Positions 7,972 through 16,357 of a stretch of 64,000 nucleotides of DNA are shown here, piece by piece; position 1 is the first letter of the stretch; every line of letters begins with the position of its first letter. The stretch is taken from assembly GCF_050433125.1 (NCBI RefSeq), contig NZ_JBNPXV010000007.1, positions 124,001 to 188,000 on the forward strand. The letters run 5' to 3'. Made by a program: the position numbers and the translations under genes. The DNA comes from Roseimarinus sediminis (lineage in GTDB: Bacteria > Bacteroidota > Bacteroidia > Bacteroidales > Prolixibacteraceae). A model generated the notes under the pieces. The model was not told the DNA's origin. It made no database searches and saw only the letters and a program-made list of their open reading frames with translations.

Positions 7972-8127
7972 CTGTACGACAACAATAGTCACCTTGTTCT
8001 TTCAAAAGCTATCAGCGGGCTTGACAAATATACGTTAGCTATTTCAGCAATAACTCCCGGTATTTACTTCTACCAACTAAAAAAACAAGGCTTGCTTCCT
8101 ACGGGTGGCAAGCTGATTATTCCGTAA
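7972..8127 (+). pseudogene. Decayed 3' end of a T9SS cargo gene (C-terminal sorting domain remnant)
   Basis: An open stretch of about 51 codons without a start codon, bounded upstream by an in-frame TAG (7969-7971) and ending in TAA at 8125-8127. It translates to a sequence with LYDNNSHLVLSKA, then ITPGIYFYQLKKQG and a final GGKLIIP. These are the hallmarks of a type A T9SS sorting domain (LYD.nG..V, l..G.Y.y.l...g, gK.ii). No enzyme domain precedes it; the terminator of the upstream gene lies immediately before. It is probably the remnant of a secreted glycosidase gene lost by deletion. It ends 2 bases before the stop codon of the convergent GH43 gene. Confidence 0.6.
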
Positions 8128-8129
8128 AC

Positions 8130-9713
8130 TTACTCTACTTTCTTTCCCCAAACCGGTTTGCCGTAGCCCGTCAATCCTGAATACACCAGGGTTGGCGTGC
8201 GGGGGTCTGCTTCCCAGTCGAGGCCATTGCGAACAATGAGTTCATAATTGCCCAGGGTGAGCAGTTTTTGCTCCGCGTTGTACGACCAGTTTCCCGAGAG
8301 TTCTCCTGAAACGGTGTAATCGGAGTTGAGGGTAAAATTGACCGAAGTTTGCATTTCGCGGTAGCGGTATTCCATAATAATTTGTTCCCAGTTGCCAACA
8401 AGCATCGAATCGCTGATGGCTGTTTGAGGCACGGCGGCATAACGTTCGGGCATTACCACAGGCCAGCCGTCGGAAGTCCATTCCACCTTGCGTACATGGC
8501 CCATCATGATGGCGTTGGCGTATGGGTTTCCATAAGCACCTTCGGGGAGTCGTCCCTGCGAAGTATAGAACCATTCGCCCGTCCCGGGATTCTGAAACAG
8601 GGCACAGTGGGATATTCCCACCCAGCCGGGATGATTGTCAAAGCGGTAGGGGTGAACCAGCATGGGCCAGCATTCGGCACCGTTGGTCACGTTCATGCCG
8701 TTCAATCCCAAATAGGGGCCGGTAATATTTTTCGACCGTGCCACACGGGTGTTGTAGGCCACCGACAATTCGTCGTAAGCCAGAAACAGGTAGTAGTAGC
8801 CGGTGTTTTCGTTGTAAATAATTTCGGGACCTTCGAGCGCCTGCCAGCGGTTGGTGCTCACGTTGCCACGTCCGGCAATGCGGACTCCGTAGTCGCTCAG
8901 TTTGTTCCAGCTGTAGGGTTTGCCGGTTTCGGGATCGAGCTGAACGGCGGCTATGCCCGAATGCCATGAGCCATAAACCAGCCAGTGTTCGCCTTCGGGT
9001 GTTTCGATAAACGACGGATCGATGGCATTGAACTGAAAATAGGCACTCCAGTCGTTTCCGTTGCGGCGGGTGTACGTTTCCTTCCCGTCGGGTTCCGATG
9101 AAACCACCATGCCCTTGTCTACCCAATCGTTCGATGCGAGGTCGTCGGTAACGGCCAGGCCGATAAAGGCGCGTTCGGTCCACGAATAATCAGTGTTGGT
9201 ACCAACAATCGGGTTCGTAACCACAATGCTGTAATAGAGTCGGAACTGATTGCCGACTTTGCGGAGAACAGGTGCCCAATAGCCATAGTCGGGATGGTCG
9301 ATGGGCGGCAGCCCGTCGCGTGAGCGCATGTTGTTGAGTGAATCTTTTACCCATGCCGGCGGGTCATAAAATGCCGCTCCACGGTATTCCCAGTTAACCA
9401 AATCTTTCGAGCGCCGGAAATGAAAATGGCCATGTCCAATGTGAGCGTTTCCATACGATGCGTCGGTCTGGCACATGTAGTAGTAGTCGCCATCCTTTGC
9501 CACTGTAGGGTCGTGCACATTGGCAAGGTTCCATTGCTGTCGCTGGTTCCATCCGGCTATATCCACATAGTTGTCGGGGTAGTCGGGGGCTGTATAATTT
9601 TCGCCTGGGTTTTCATCATCCTCCTTGTTGTCGGGTGGAATCACTTCGTCTTCCTTGCACGAAAACATAAACATTGAAAACAGAAACAGAATCAGGTAGG
9701 CCGAATACTTCAT
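8130..9713 (-). CDS. GH43-family lipoprotein, arabinan endo-1,5-alpha-L-arabinosidase-like
   Basis: Surface or periplasmic lipoprotein of 527 residues that probably cleaves arabinan or arabinose-containing side chains. The start at 9713 gives a lipoprotein signal peptide with lipobox ending in C19 (MFMFSC). An acidic linker follows, then a five-bladed GH43 domain: nucleophile-side general base D68 (NVHDPT), pKa-modulating D232 (NAIDPSF) and general acid E294 (LEGPEII). The last about 100 residues form the small beta-rich C-terminal domain seen in endo-arabinanases. Translation can be extended upstream through a (CAACCT)n array, giving an LR-repeat, but that part is not protein-like. gntR lies upstream on the same strand. 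Confidence 0.87.
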   Translation of the reverse strand: MKYSAYLILFLFSMFMFSCKEDEVIPPDNKEDDENPGENYTAPDYPDNYVDIAGWNQRQQWNLANVHDPTVAKDGDYYYMCQTDASYGNAHIGHGHFHFRRSKDLVNWEYRGAAFYDPPAWVKDSLNNMRSRDGLPPIDHPDYGYWAPVLRKVGNQFRLYYSIVVTNPIVGTNTDYSWTERAFIGLAVTDDLASNDWVDKGMVVSSEPDGKETYTRRNGNDWSAYFQFNAIDPSFIETPEGEHWLVYGSWHSGIAAVQLDPETGKPYSWNKLSDYGVRIAGRGNVSTNRWQALEGPEIIYNENTGYYYLFLAYDELSVAYNTRVARSKNITGPYLGLNGMNVTNGAECWPMLVHPYRFDNHPGWVGISHCALFQNPGTGEWFYTSQGRLPEGAYGNPYANAIMMGHVRKVEWTSDGWPVVMPERYAAVPQTAISDSMLVGNWEQIIMEYRYREMQTSVNFTLNSDYTVSGELSGNWSYNAEQKLLTLGNYELIVRNGLDWEADPRTPTLVYSGLTGYGKPVWGKKVE

Positions 9714-9835
9714 TTTTTTTCTTTTTTTATTGGTCCTGCAAAAGAAACAAAGAGCGGGCAGGAGTGGTTGCAGTATCTGCTTTTTTAGGTAGACAATTGT
9801 GTAAATTAACTTTCTATACTTTAATATCTGTCCCT

Positions 9836-9876
9836 CTCTCAACCTCAACCTCAACCTCAACCTTAACCTCAACCTA
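9836..9876. repeat. (CAACCT)n hexanucleotide array
   Basis: About six to seven copies of a 6-base unit (CTCAAC/CTTAAC register), between gntR and the GH43 gene. It touches the gntR stop codon (TAG at 9874-9876). The complement, GGTTGA repeats, also appears inside the E2 coding sequence at 11164-11194. Confidence 0.85.
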
Positions 9877-10587
9877 AAAAGTCCCGTACAGGGTATAGCT
9901 TTCGGTATTACAAAATACCTGGCTGTAAAGGTAGAAATCGATCCGGTTGGTTTCCATTTTGCGGTCGAGCTGCAGTACCGGGTGGTCGGCATTGACTTTG
10001 AAATGGTGCTGAAGTCGTTCGTCGGCCTTGATGGCCTGTAGTTTCTGTTCACCTCCCTTTACTTCCAGCTGGTAATTCTTCCTTAGAATATCAAACAGTG
10101 ATTTGTTTTCGAACGAGCGCTGCGAAAAGCGTGGGAGGTTAATGTTGGGAACCATGGTGATGTCGAAAAAAACAGGAAGGTTGTTGACCAGTCGCAGTCG
10201 TTCGAGGTAATAACAGCCAACGGCCTTTTCTTTTTCGCTGATTTTAAAGGAAAATGCTTTTTCCCACGCTCTGATTTCCGGTCCGCTGATGATGCGGGTA
10301 GTCAGCTTTTCCTGACCAATGGCCGAGGTAGTCCCCGAAAACGAAAGGATGCCAATTCCGCTTGGAACTCCCTTTACAATGCTTCCCTTGCCCTGCTGCT
10401 TTTTAATATAGCCTTCGGACGTAAGCCGGTCGAGTGCTTTTCGGATGGTAGGCCGCGTGCTCTGATACAGCGAGCACAACTGATGTTCCGAAGGCAGGAG
10501 GGTACCCTCGGCAAAAGTGCCATCGCTAATTTGTCGCCTTAATTGTTCGTAAATCAGTTTATGCAGGGGTAAATCGGAAGTGCTCAT
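9874..10587 (-). CDS. GntR-family transcriptional regulator (HutC/UTRA type)
   Basis: Regulator with an N-terminal winged helix (about residues 5-70; LIYEQLRRQISDGTF, then TRPTIRKALDRLTSEGYI and QGKGSIV) and a C-terminal UTRA effector domain (about 85-235) that binds small molecules such as sugar phosphates. The ATG at 10587 gives the usual start (MSTSDLPLHKLI); a TTG at 10608 would add seven residues. It is divergent from the 2-oxoacid dehydrogenase operon. A palindrome of the HutC type (TTGTATAAACAA core) sits on that operon's promoter at 10786-10803, so this protein is the likely repressor. The effector is unknown. Confidence 0.9.
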   Translation of the reverse strand: MSTSDLPLHKLIYEQLRRQISDGTFAEGTLLPSEHQLCSLYQSTRPTIRKALDRLTSEGYIKKQQGKGSIVKGVPSGIGILSFSGTTSAIGQEKLTTRIISGPEIRAWEKAFSFKISEKEKAVGCYYLERLRLVNNLPVFFDITMVPNINLPRFSQRSFENKSLFDILRKNYQLEVKGGEQKLQAIKADERLQHHFKVNADHPVLQLDRKMETNRIDFYLYSQVFCNTESYTLYGTF

Positions 10588-10785
10588 GTTTAAATTGGTA
10601 TTGATCAAAAATTACAGCGCTTCAAAAGTAAGAAACTTTTCAGCAATGAAGTGAGTAGAATATAATTTTGTCTTTATTGATGTGTTTACAAGTTGGGATT
10701 TGTTAAATGAATAAGTAGATTTAATAGATTGAAAAACAGTGATTAAGCTTCTGTGTTTTTGAAGGTAGAAATTTTTAATTGAAAC

Positions 10786-10819
10786 AACTTGTATAAACAA
10801 GTTTGGCTTCGTAGGTTTG
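10786..10819 (+). promoter_or_regulatory. Promoter of the E2-E3-E1 operon with overlapping GntR-type operator
   Basis: AACTTGTATAAACAAGTT (10786-10803) is an inverted repeat of 7 bases around ATAA and matches the TTGTATAnACAA pattern of HutC-type GntR sites. A Bacteroidota promoter overlaps it: TTG at 10789-10791, 20 bases, TAGGTTTG at 10812-10819. A half-site ACAAGTT lies at 10688-10694. Binding of the adjacent GntR protein would cover the -33 box, so repression is expected; this is inferred. Confidence 0.6.
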
Positions 10820-10825
10820 TGTTGT

Positions 10826-10873
10826 AAAGTTGAATTAAATTGAATCAATAAAGTTGAATTAAATTGAATCAAT
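10826..10873. repeat. Perfect 24-base tandem duplication in the operon leader
   Basis: Two identical adjacent copies (10826-10849, 10850-10873), starting AAAGTTGAATTAAATTG, lie between the predicted promoter and the E2 start. The second copy ends 15 bases before the ATG, so it forms most of the 5' leader. Confidence 0.8.
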
Positions 10874-10888
10874 AAAGCTGAAAGATAG

Positions 10889-12202
10889 ATGGCAAATGTT
10901 GTAATTATGCCCAAGCAGGGGCAGTCGGTAGAGAGTTGTATCATCACCGAGTTTTATAAAAAGAAAGGCGACACGGTAAGCGTGGGCGATCTGTTGTTTG
11001 CTTACGAAACCGACAAAGCTTCTTTTGAAGAGGAAGCCCAGTTTGAAGGAACCATACTCGACGTATTCTACGACGAAGGCGACGAAGTGCCGGTATTGGA
11101 AAATGTGCTGGTGATAGGCAGCGAAGGCGAAAGCAGCGATGAGTTTCGTCCAGGAGGTGAAGAGGCTGAGACTGAGACTAAGGTTGAGGTTGAGGAAAAG
11201 AAAGAAGTTAAGCATGAAAAACCGGAGCCAATTGCTAAAACTGAAGGTGCTGGTTTTGTGTCGCCTCGTGCTAAAAAAACAGCAGAGGACAAAGGAATTG
11301 ATACGGCGTCGCTTGCAGGCAGTGGTCCTAAAGGCCGTGTGATTGAGCGCGATGTACTGGTGGCTGCCGAAAACAGCCCGAAACTGAGTCCGCTGGCAAA
11401 AAAAATGGCCAAAGAAGACACTACGCTTAAAGCTGAAAGTGGCAGCGGTTTGGCTGGAACGGTGAAAGGTGGCGATTTGGCTGCCGGAAACCCGGTTTAT
11501 GGTTCCGATTTCGAGATCAAACCATTGTCGAACATGCGTAAAATCATTGCCAAAGCCATGCATGCTTCGCTGCAAAACTCGGCACAGCTCACCCACCATT
11601 TAGGAGCCGATGCCCGAAATATTCTTGCTTTGCGTAAAAAGGTGAAGGCTGCCATGGCCGAAGGCTATCCTACCAATATTACATTGAACGACATGGTTTG
11701 TTACGCTACCATCAAAGCCCTGAAAAAGTTCCCGCAGGTGAATGCGCATTTTATGGGCGAAAGTGTAAAGTACTTTAACAAAGTTCACTTAGGATTGGCT
11801 GTTGATACCGATCGCGGATTAATGGTGCCTGCCATTAAAAATGCCGATGATCTTTCAATATCCGGACTGGCCAGCCAGTTTAAAGAGGTGGCTGAAGCAT
11901 GCCGCAAAGGAAACATCGACCCCGATTTACTTTCTCCCGAAGCGGCTTCGTTTACCGTTTCAAACCTTGGCAATTATGGCGTTGAAATGTTTACTCCGGT
12001 TATCAACCTGCCACAGGCTGCCATTTTGGGTGTTAATACCATCGTGCCCCGTCCGAAGGATCTTGGCGATGGCGTTTATGGCTTTGTTCCATACATCGGG
12101 CTCAGCCTTACCTACGACCACCGCGCCCTCGATGGCGGCGAAGCAACCCGCTTTGTAAAGCAGGTGGCTGTTGAAATTGAAAATTTGGAAATTGGATTAT
12201 AA
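10889..12202 (+). CDS. Dihydrolipoamide acyltransferase, E2 of a pyruvate-type dehydrogenase complex
   Basis: Core enzyme that takes the acyl group from E1 on lipoamide and passes it to CoA. Order of parts in 437 residues: lipoyl domain with lipoyl lysine K43 (ETDKAS); acidic/charged linker 84-115; E3/E1-binding domain at about 123-157 (VSPRAKKTAEDKGID..GSGPKG); a second, weaker copy at about 166-198 (LSPLAKKMAKE..GSG); catalytic domain with the active-site motif YDHRALDG near residue 415. The linker DNA at 11164-11194 is a 6-base repeat (GTTGAG/ACTGAG) encoding alternating E with A, T or V. It is followed by E3 and fused E1, with a divergent GntR gene. Pyruvate is the most likely substrate; acetoin or another 2-oxoacid is possible. 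Confidence 0.9.
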   Translation: MANVVIMPKQGQSVESCIITEFYKKKGDTVSVGDLLFAYETDKASFEEEAQFEGTILDVFYDEGDEVPVLENVLVIGSEGESSDEFRPGGEEAETETKVEVEEKKEVKHEKPEPIAKTEGAGFVSPRAKKTAEDKGIDTASLAGSGPKGRVIERDVLVAAENSPKLSPLAKKMAKEDTTLKAESGSGLAGTVKGGDLAAGNPVYGSDFEIKPLSNMRKIIAKAMHASLQNSAQLTHHLGADARNILALRKKVKAAMAEGYPTNITLNDMVCYATIKALKKFPQVNAHFMGESVKYFNKVHLGLAVDTDRGLMVPAIKNADDLSISGLASQFKEVAEACRKGNIDPDLLSPEAASFTVSNLGNYGVEMFTPVINLPQAAILGVNTIVPRPKDLGDGVYGFVPYIGLSLTYDHRALDGGEATRFVKQVAVEIENLEIGL

Positions 12203-12203
12203 G

Positions 12204-12276
12204 CTATGGAAAACGATTGGAAGCAATAGAAAACAATTGTCTTCGATTGCCTTCAACTGCTTTCTATTGTTTTCAA
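12204..12276. repeat. Inverted array of GGAAGCAATTGAAAAC-type words between E2 and E3
   Basis: The spacer reads as degenerate GAAAACGATTGGAAGCAATAG words, then their complement (CTTCGATTGCCTTCAACTG), so the two halves can pair over the whole spacer. Related spacers follow E3 (13662-13732) and the PHP gene (17664-17730). Confidence 0.7.
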
Positions 12277-12277
12277 A

Positions 12278-13660
12278 ATGAATTTAAATATGACAGCTGA
12301 AATTAAATTTGATTTAGCCATCATCGGTGGCGGTCCTGCCGGATATGTGGCTGCCGAGCGTGCCGGAGCCAAAGGCCTCAAGGTGGTTCTTTTCGAAAAG
12401 AAAGAGCTGGGCGGGGTATGCCTGAACGAAGGCTGCATCCCAACCAAAACCTTGCTGTACAGTGCCAAACTGTACGACAATGCTGTTGGTGGCAGTAAAT
12501 ATGGTATAGAAGCCGAAAACGTGTCCTTCGATTTTAAAAAGATGATTGCACGTAAAAATAAGGTGGTAAAGAAGCTCGTAGGTGGCGTGGGCATGAAAAT
12601 GAAAGCCCATAAAGTAGAGACGGTTATCGGCGAAGCATTTATCCAAAGCCGTTCGGCCGAAGGTGTGAAAATTGCTGCAGCAGGAAAGCTTTTTACAGCT
12701 AAAAACCTGTTGGTGTGCACCGGATCGGAAGCTTTTGTGCCTCCCATACCGGGACTCGATTCTTCAGGTGATATTATTGTAACCAATCGTGAAATTCTTG
12801 AACTGAAAGAAAAACCCGAATCGCTGGTTGTAATTGGTGGAGGTGTTATCGGGATGGAATTCGCCAGTATTTTCAATTCACTGGGAACTAAAGTAAGCAT
12901 TGTTGAAATGCTGCCCGAAATCCTTACCGGCATGGACAAGGAGATGAGCAAGATGTTGCGCGAGCAGTATGCCAAAAAGGGGGTCGAATTCAACCTTTCA
13001 GCTAAAGTCACTGAAGTAAAAGGGAACGAAGTTATTTTTGAAAAAGACGGAAAGCAACACAGCGTCAGCGGCGATAAAATATTGGTAAGTGTTGGCCGTC
13101 GCCCGGTGACCAAAGGTTTTGGACTGGAAAACCTGGGTGTTGAGCTTTTTAAAGGTGGCATCAAGGTGGACGAAAAAATGCGTACCAATATACCCAATGT
13201 TTATGCGGCGGGCGATGTTACCGGATTTTCATTATTAGCCCACACAGCCAGCCGCGAAGGCGAAGTGGTGGTTAACAACCTAATCGGCCGTGCCGACCGT
13301 ATGCGTTACAATGCCATACCCGGCGTGGTTTATACCAATCCTGAATTTTCTGGGGTGGGGTTAACCGAAGACGCAGCAAAAGAAAAGAAGATCGACTATA
13401 AAATTGCCACGCTCCCCATGGCTTATGCCGGCCGGTTTATTGCCGAAAACGAAGGCGGAAACGGCTTGTGTAAAGTGCTGGTTGGTGCAAAACATGGCGA
13501 AGTGTTGGGCGTGCATATGTTAGGGAACCCATCAAGTGAAATGATTTATGGGGCCTGCATCGCCATCGAAGCCGAAATGACCCTCGACGAAATGCAGGAA
13601 GTAGTATTCCCGCATCCAACCGTAAGTGAAATATTTAAGGAAACAGTGTTTTCCTTTTAG
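12278..13660 (+). CDS. lpdA: Dihydrolipoyl dehydrogenase (E3)
   Basis: FAD-dependent disulfide oxidoreductase that reoxidises dihydrolipoamide of the E2 next to it, producing NADH. It is 460 residues, the usual length. Seen: FAD-binding GGGPAGYVAAERA (17-29), redox-active pair C48 and C53 (GGVCLNEGCIPTK), NAD-binding GGGVIGMEFASI (about 189-200), second FAD segment YAAGDVTG (about 308-315), and the catalytic dyad H446-E451 in HPTVSE. An internal ATG at 12290 (MTAEIKFDL) is an equally good start. It is separated from E2 only by a 75-base repeat spacer and clearly belongs to the same complex. Confidence 0.95.
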   Translation: MNLNMTAEIKFDLAIIGGGPAGYVAAERAGAKGLKVVLFEKKELGGVCLNEGCIPTKTLLYSAKLYDNAVGGSKYGIEAENVSFDFKKMIARKNKVVKKLVGGVGMKMKAHKVETVIGEAFIQSRSAEGVKIAAAGKLFTAKNLLVCTGSEAFVPPIPGLDSSGDIIVTNREILELKEKPESLVVIGGGVIGMEFASIFNSLGTKVSIVEMLPEILTGMDKEMSKMLREQYAKKGVEFNLSAKVTEVKGNEVIFEKDGKQHSVSGDKILVSVGRRPVTKGFGLENLGVELFKGGIKVDEKMRTNIPNVYAAGDVTGFSLLAHTASREGEVVVNNLIGRADRMRYNAIPGVVYTNPEFSGVGLTEDAAKEKKIDYKIATLPMAYAGRFIAENEGGNGLCKVLVGAKHGEVLGVHMLGNPSSEMIYGACIAIEAEMTLDEMQEVVFPHPTVSEIFKETVFSF

Positions 13661-13661
13661 A

Positions 13662-13732
13662 AAGCAATGGGAAGCAATTGGAGGCAGTTGAAAACAATTG
13701 ATTTCTATTGCTTTCAATCGCTTTCAACAGCA
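13662..13732. repeat. GCAATTGGAAGCAGTTGAAAAC-type spacer repeat between E3 and E1
   Basis: Same word family as 12204-12276, again with a forward half (GGGAAGCAATTGGAGGCAG) and a complementary half (TTTCAATCGCTTTCAAC), directly after the E3 stop codon. The rest of the 115-base spacer is AT-rich and empty. Confidence 0.7.
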
Positions 13733-13775
13733 TTCAAATTATAATTAATAAATCGCAAATAATAAATAAACCGAT

Positions 13776-16244
13776 ATGCCAAAAGTACAATTTATCGATC
13801 CTTCGGAAGTGCGCAAAGCCTCTGAGATCAAACTGAAAAATATTCCGGTTAACCAATACCAGAAGACTGTTAAGGAAGAAAGAAAAAACTTTTCGGATGA
13901 AGAGTTGGTGCGCATTTACCACGACATGGTGGTCATCCGGGAGTTCGAAACCATGCTGAACCTGATTAAAACAACAGGCGAATACAATGGTGTTGCTTAT
14001 AACCATCCTGGTCCGGCCCACTTGTCGATCGGACAGGAATCGGCTGCTGTTGGTATGGCTTACACGCTTACGGTTGACGACTTTATTTTTGGTTCGCACC
14101 GCAGCCATGGCGAAATTCTGGCCAAGGGCTTAAGTGCCATGTCAAAATTGAGTGACGATGAATTGGCCAAAATTATGGACGAATTCTTCGATGGCGATGT
14201 GGTGAATGTGGTGAAAAAAGATTTCAATGGCTCGGTAAAAGAACTGGGACGCCGCTTTCTGATTTACGGTACCCTGGCCGAGATTTTTGCACGCGAAACC
14301 GGTTTCAATAAAGGGCTGGGTGGAAGTATGCATGCTTTCTTTACACCATTCGGTGTTTATCCCAATAACGCCATTGTAGGCGGTAGTGGCGATATTGCTG
14401 TGGGGGCTGCCTTATTCAAAAAAGTAAACCGCAAACCGGGACTGGTAGTTGCCAATATTGGTGATGCATCGATGGCATGCGGTCCGGTGTGGGAAGGCAT
14501 CACCTTCTCAGCCATGGATCAGTTCAGCCAGTTATGGGACGATTCGATGAAAGGTGGTCTTCCCGTGATTTTCAACATCATGAACAATCAGTACGGAATG
14601 GGTGGCCAAACATGTGGCGAAACCATGGGCTTTGGCATTGCCGCGCGTATTGGTGCCGGTGTGAACCCCGACCAGATGCATGCCGAGCGTGTTGACGGTT
14701 ACAACCCGCTGGCTGTAATTGATGCTTACAAACGCAAGCGCAAAGTAATTGAAGATAAAAAAGGGCCGGTATTGCTCGATGTACTGACCTACCGTTTCTC
14801 GGGGCACTCTCCATCCGATGCTTCATCGTACCGCTCAAAGGAAGAGGTGGAAGCATGGCAGGCACAGGACTGTGTGTTTAGTTACGGAAAACAACTGGTT
14901 GATGCCGGAGTCGCCAGCGAAGAGCAATTGAATGGTGTGTGGGACGATGTGAAAGCGGTCATTCTCGATATGTTTAAATTGTCGATTAACGATGAAGTTT
15001 CGCCAAAAATGGACATTCAAAAGAAACCGGAGCAAATTGGCGAGATGATTTTTTCGAATGGTTCGATTGATGCCATGCTCGAAGGCAAACCGGAGGTAAA
15101 CCATCCGATGGAAGAAAATCCGCGCGTACAGCAAATTGCCCGTAAAGAGCGTTTTGCTTTTGATAAGGATGGGAAAGCATTCTCAAAAATGAAACAGTAC
15201 CAGTTGCGCGATGGTTTGTTCGAAGCCGTTGCCGACCGTTTTTATAAGGATCCAAGCCTGATTGCCTACGGAGAAGAAAACCGCGACTGGGGTGGGGCTT
15301 TTGCCGTTTATCGTGGATTAACAGAAGCGCTGCCTTATCACCGTTTGTTCAACTCACCAATTTCGGAAGCTTCGATTGTAGGTACAGCCATTGGTTATGC
15401 CATGTGTGGCGGCCGTGTGATCCCCGAAATTATGTACACCGATTTCCTGGGCCGTTGTGGCGACGAAGTGTTTAACCAATTGCCCAAATGGCAGGCCATG
15501 AGTGGCAACGTGCTGAAAATGCCGGTGGTATTGCGCATGTCGGTTGGTTCGAAATACGGAGCACAGCACTCGCAGGACTGGACTTCGCTGGTAGCCCACA
15601 TTCCCGGACTGAAGGTTTGTTTCCCGGCTACACCTTACGATGCCAAAGGTTTGATGAACGCAGCCTTACAGGGAACGGACCCTGTGATTTTCTTCGAAAG
15701 TCAGCGGATTTACGATGTGGGCGAGCAATTTCACGAAGGCGGCGTGCCCGAAGGGTATTACGAAATTCCGTTTGGCGAGCCCGATGTGAAAAAAGAAGGA
15801 AAGGATGTAACCATCCTCACCATTGGAGCCACCTTGTACCGTGCACTCGATGCAGCGAAAGAGCTGGAAGAAAAATATGGAATGAGTGCCGAAATAATCG
15901 ATGCCCGCTCGTTGGTGCCGTTTAACTACGAAGCAGTAATTGAGTCGGTTAAGAAAACCGGCCGCATTATTATTTCGGGTGATGCCAATGCCCGCGGATC
16001 GTTCCTGAACGACCTTGCCCGCAACATCAGCGAACTGGCATTCGACTACCTCGATGCACCGGCAGTGGTGGTTGGCGCACGCAACTGGATTACCCCGGCT
16101 TATGAGTTGGAAGATGCTTTCTTCCCACAACCCAGCTGGTTCCTCGATGCGATCCACGAAAAAATGGTACCGCTGAAAGATTACGTGCCCGGCCAGAATT
16201 TTACCGATGCCGAGCAAATCAGAAGATCAAAGGCAGGGGTGTAA
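13776..16244 (+). CDS. Fused E1 alpha-beta subunit of 2-oxoacid dehydrogenase (thiamine-diphosphate dependent)
   Basis: Decarboxylating component of the complex; it would use thiamine diphosphate to decarboxylate a 2-oxoacid and acylate the E2 lipoyl group. The 822 residues equal alpha (about 1-440) plus beta (about 465-822), normally two chains. Alpha part: HLSIGQESAAVG, RSHGEILAKG, GGSMHAF, and the cofactor motif starting GDASMACG at about residue 229 and ending MNNQYGMGG. This motif has GDA where most E1 enzymes have GDG, and a longer loop before the NN. Beta part: YGEENRDWGGAF, then SPISEASIVGTAIGYA and HSQDWTSL. Operon position behind E2 and E3 fixes the general role. Pyruvate is likely; branched-chain acids or acetoin cannot be excluded. 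Confidence 0.88.
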   Translation: MPKVQFIDPSEVRKASEIKLKNIPVNQYQKTVKEERKNFSDEELVRIYHDMVVIREFETMLNLIKTTGEYNGVAYNHPGPAHLSIGQESAAVGMAYTLTVDDFIFGSHRSHGEILAKGLSAMSKLSDDELAKIMDEFFDGDVVNVVKKDFNGSVKELGRRFLIYGTLAEIFARETGFNKGLGGSMHAFFTPFGVYPNNAIVGGSGDIAVGAALFKKVNRKPGLVVANIGDASMACGPVWEGITFSAMDQFSQLWDDSMKGGLPVIFNIMNNQYGMGGQTCGETMGFGIAARIGAGVNPDQMHAERVDGYNPLAVIDAYKRKRKVIEDKKGPVLLDVLTYRFSGHSPSDASSYRSKEEVEAWQAQDCVFSYGKQLVDAGVASEEQLNGVWDDVKAVILDMFKLSINDEVSPKMDIQKKPEQIGEMIFSNGSIDAMLEGKPEVNHPMEENPRVQQIARKERFAFDKDGKAFSKMKQYQLRDGLFEAVADRFYKDPSLIAYGEENRDWGGAFAVYRGLTEALPYHRLFNSPISEASIVGTAIGYAMCGGRVIPEIMYTDFLGRCGDEVFNQLPKWQAMSGNVLKMPVVLRMSVGSKYGAQHSQDWTSLVAHIPGLKVCFPATPYDAKGLMNAALQGTDPVIFFESQRIYDVGEQFHEGGVPEGYYEIPFGEPDVKKEGKDVTILTIGATLYRALDAAKELEEKYGMSAEIIDARSLVPFNYEAVIESVKKTGRIIISGDANARGSFLNDLARNISELAFDYLDAPAVVVGARNWITPAYELEDAFFPQPSWFLDAIHEKMVPLKDYVPGQNFTDAEQIRRSKAGV

Positions 16245-16275
16245 GCCCCTCCTAAATCCTCCCCAAAGGGGGAGG
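16235..16275. repeat. G/C palindromes at the 3' end of the E1 gene
   Basis: AGGGG-TGTAAG-CCCCT (16235-16250) encloses the E1 stop codon, and CCTCCCC-AAA-GGGGGAGG (16258-16275) follows. The second is of the same kind as the palindromes translated at 6813-6835 and 16492-16520. Confidence 0.7.
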
Positions 16276-16357
16276 ACTTTAAGGGCTGCAAGCTCGTAGC
16301 TATAACGTATTGAATGTTGGTTGTTGGTATTTAGAATAACCAATATTCAATATAAAA

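Noticed and set aside
9714..10052. 113-residue N-terminal extension of the GH43 gene with an LR repeat
   Set aside because: It reads through the (CAACCT)n array and antisense gntR sequence; the signal peptide and lipobox begin at 9713.
12253..13197. 314-codon minus-strand frame inside the E3 gene
   Set aside because: Composition (P, S, L rich) is that of an antisense shadow, and the plus strand encodes an intact E3 with all motifs.
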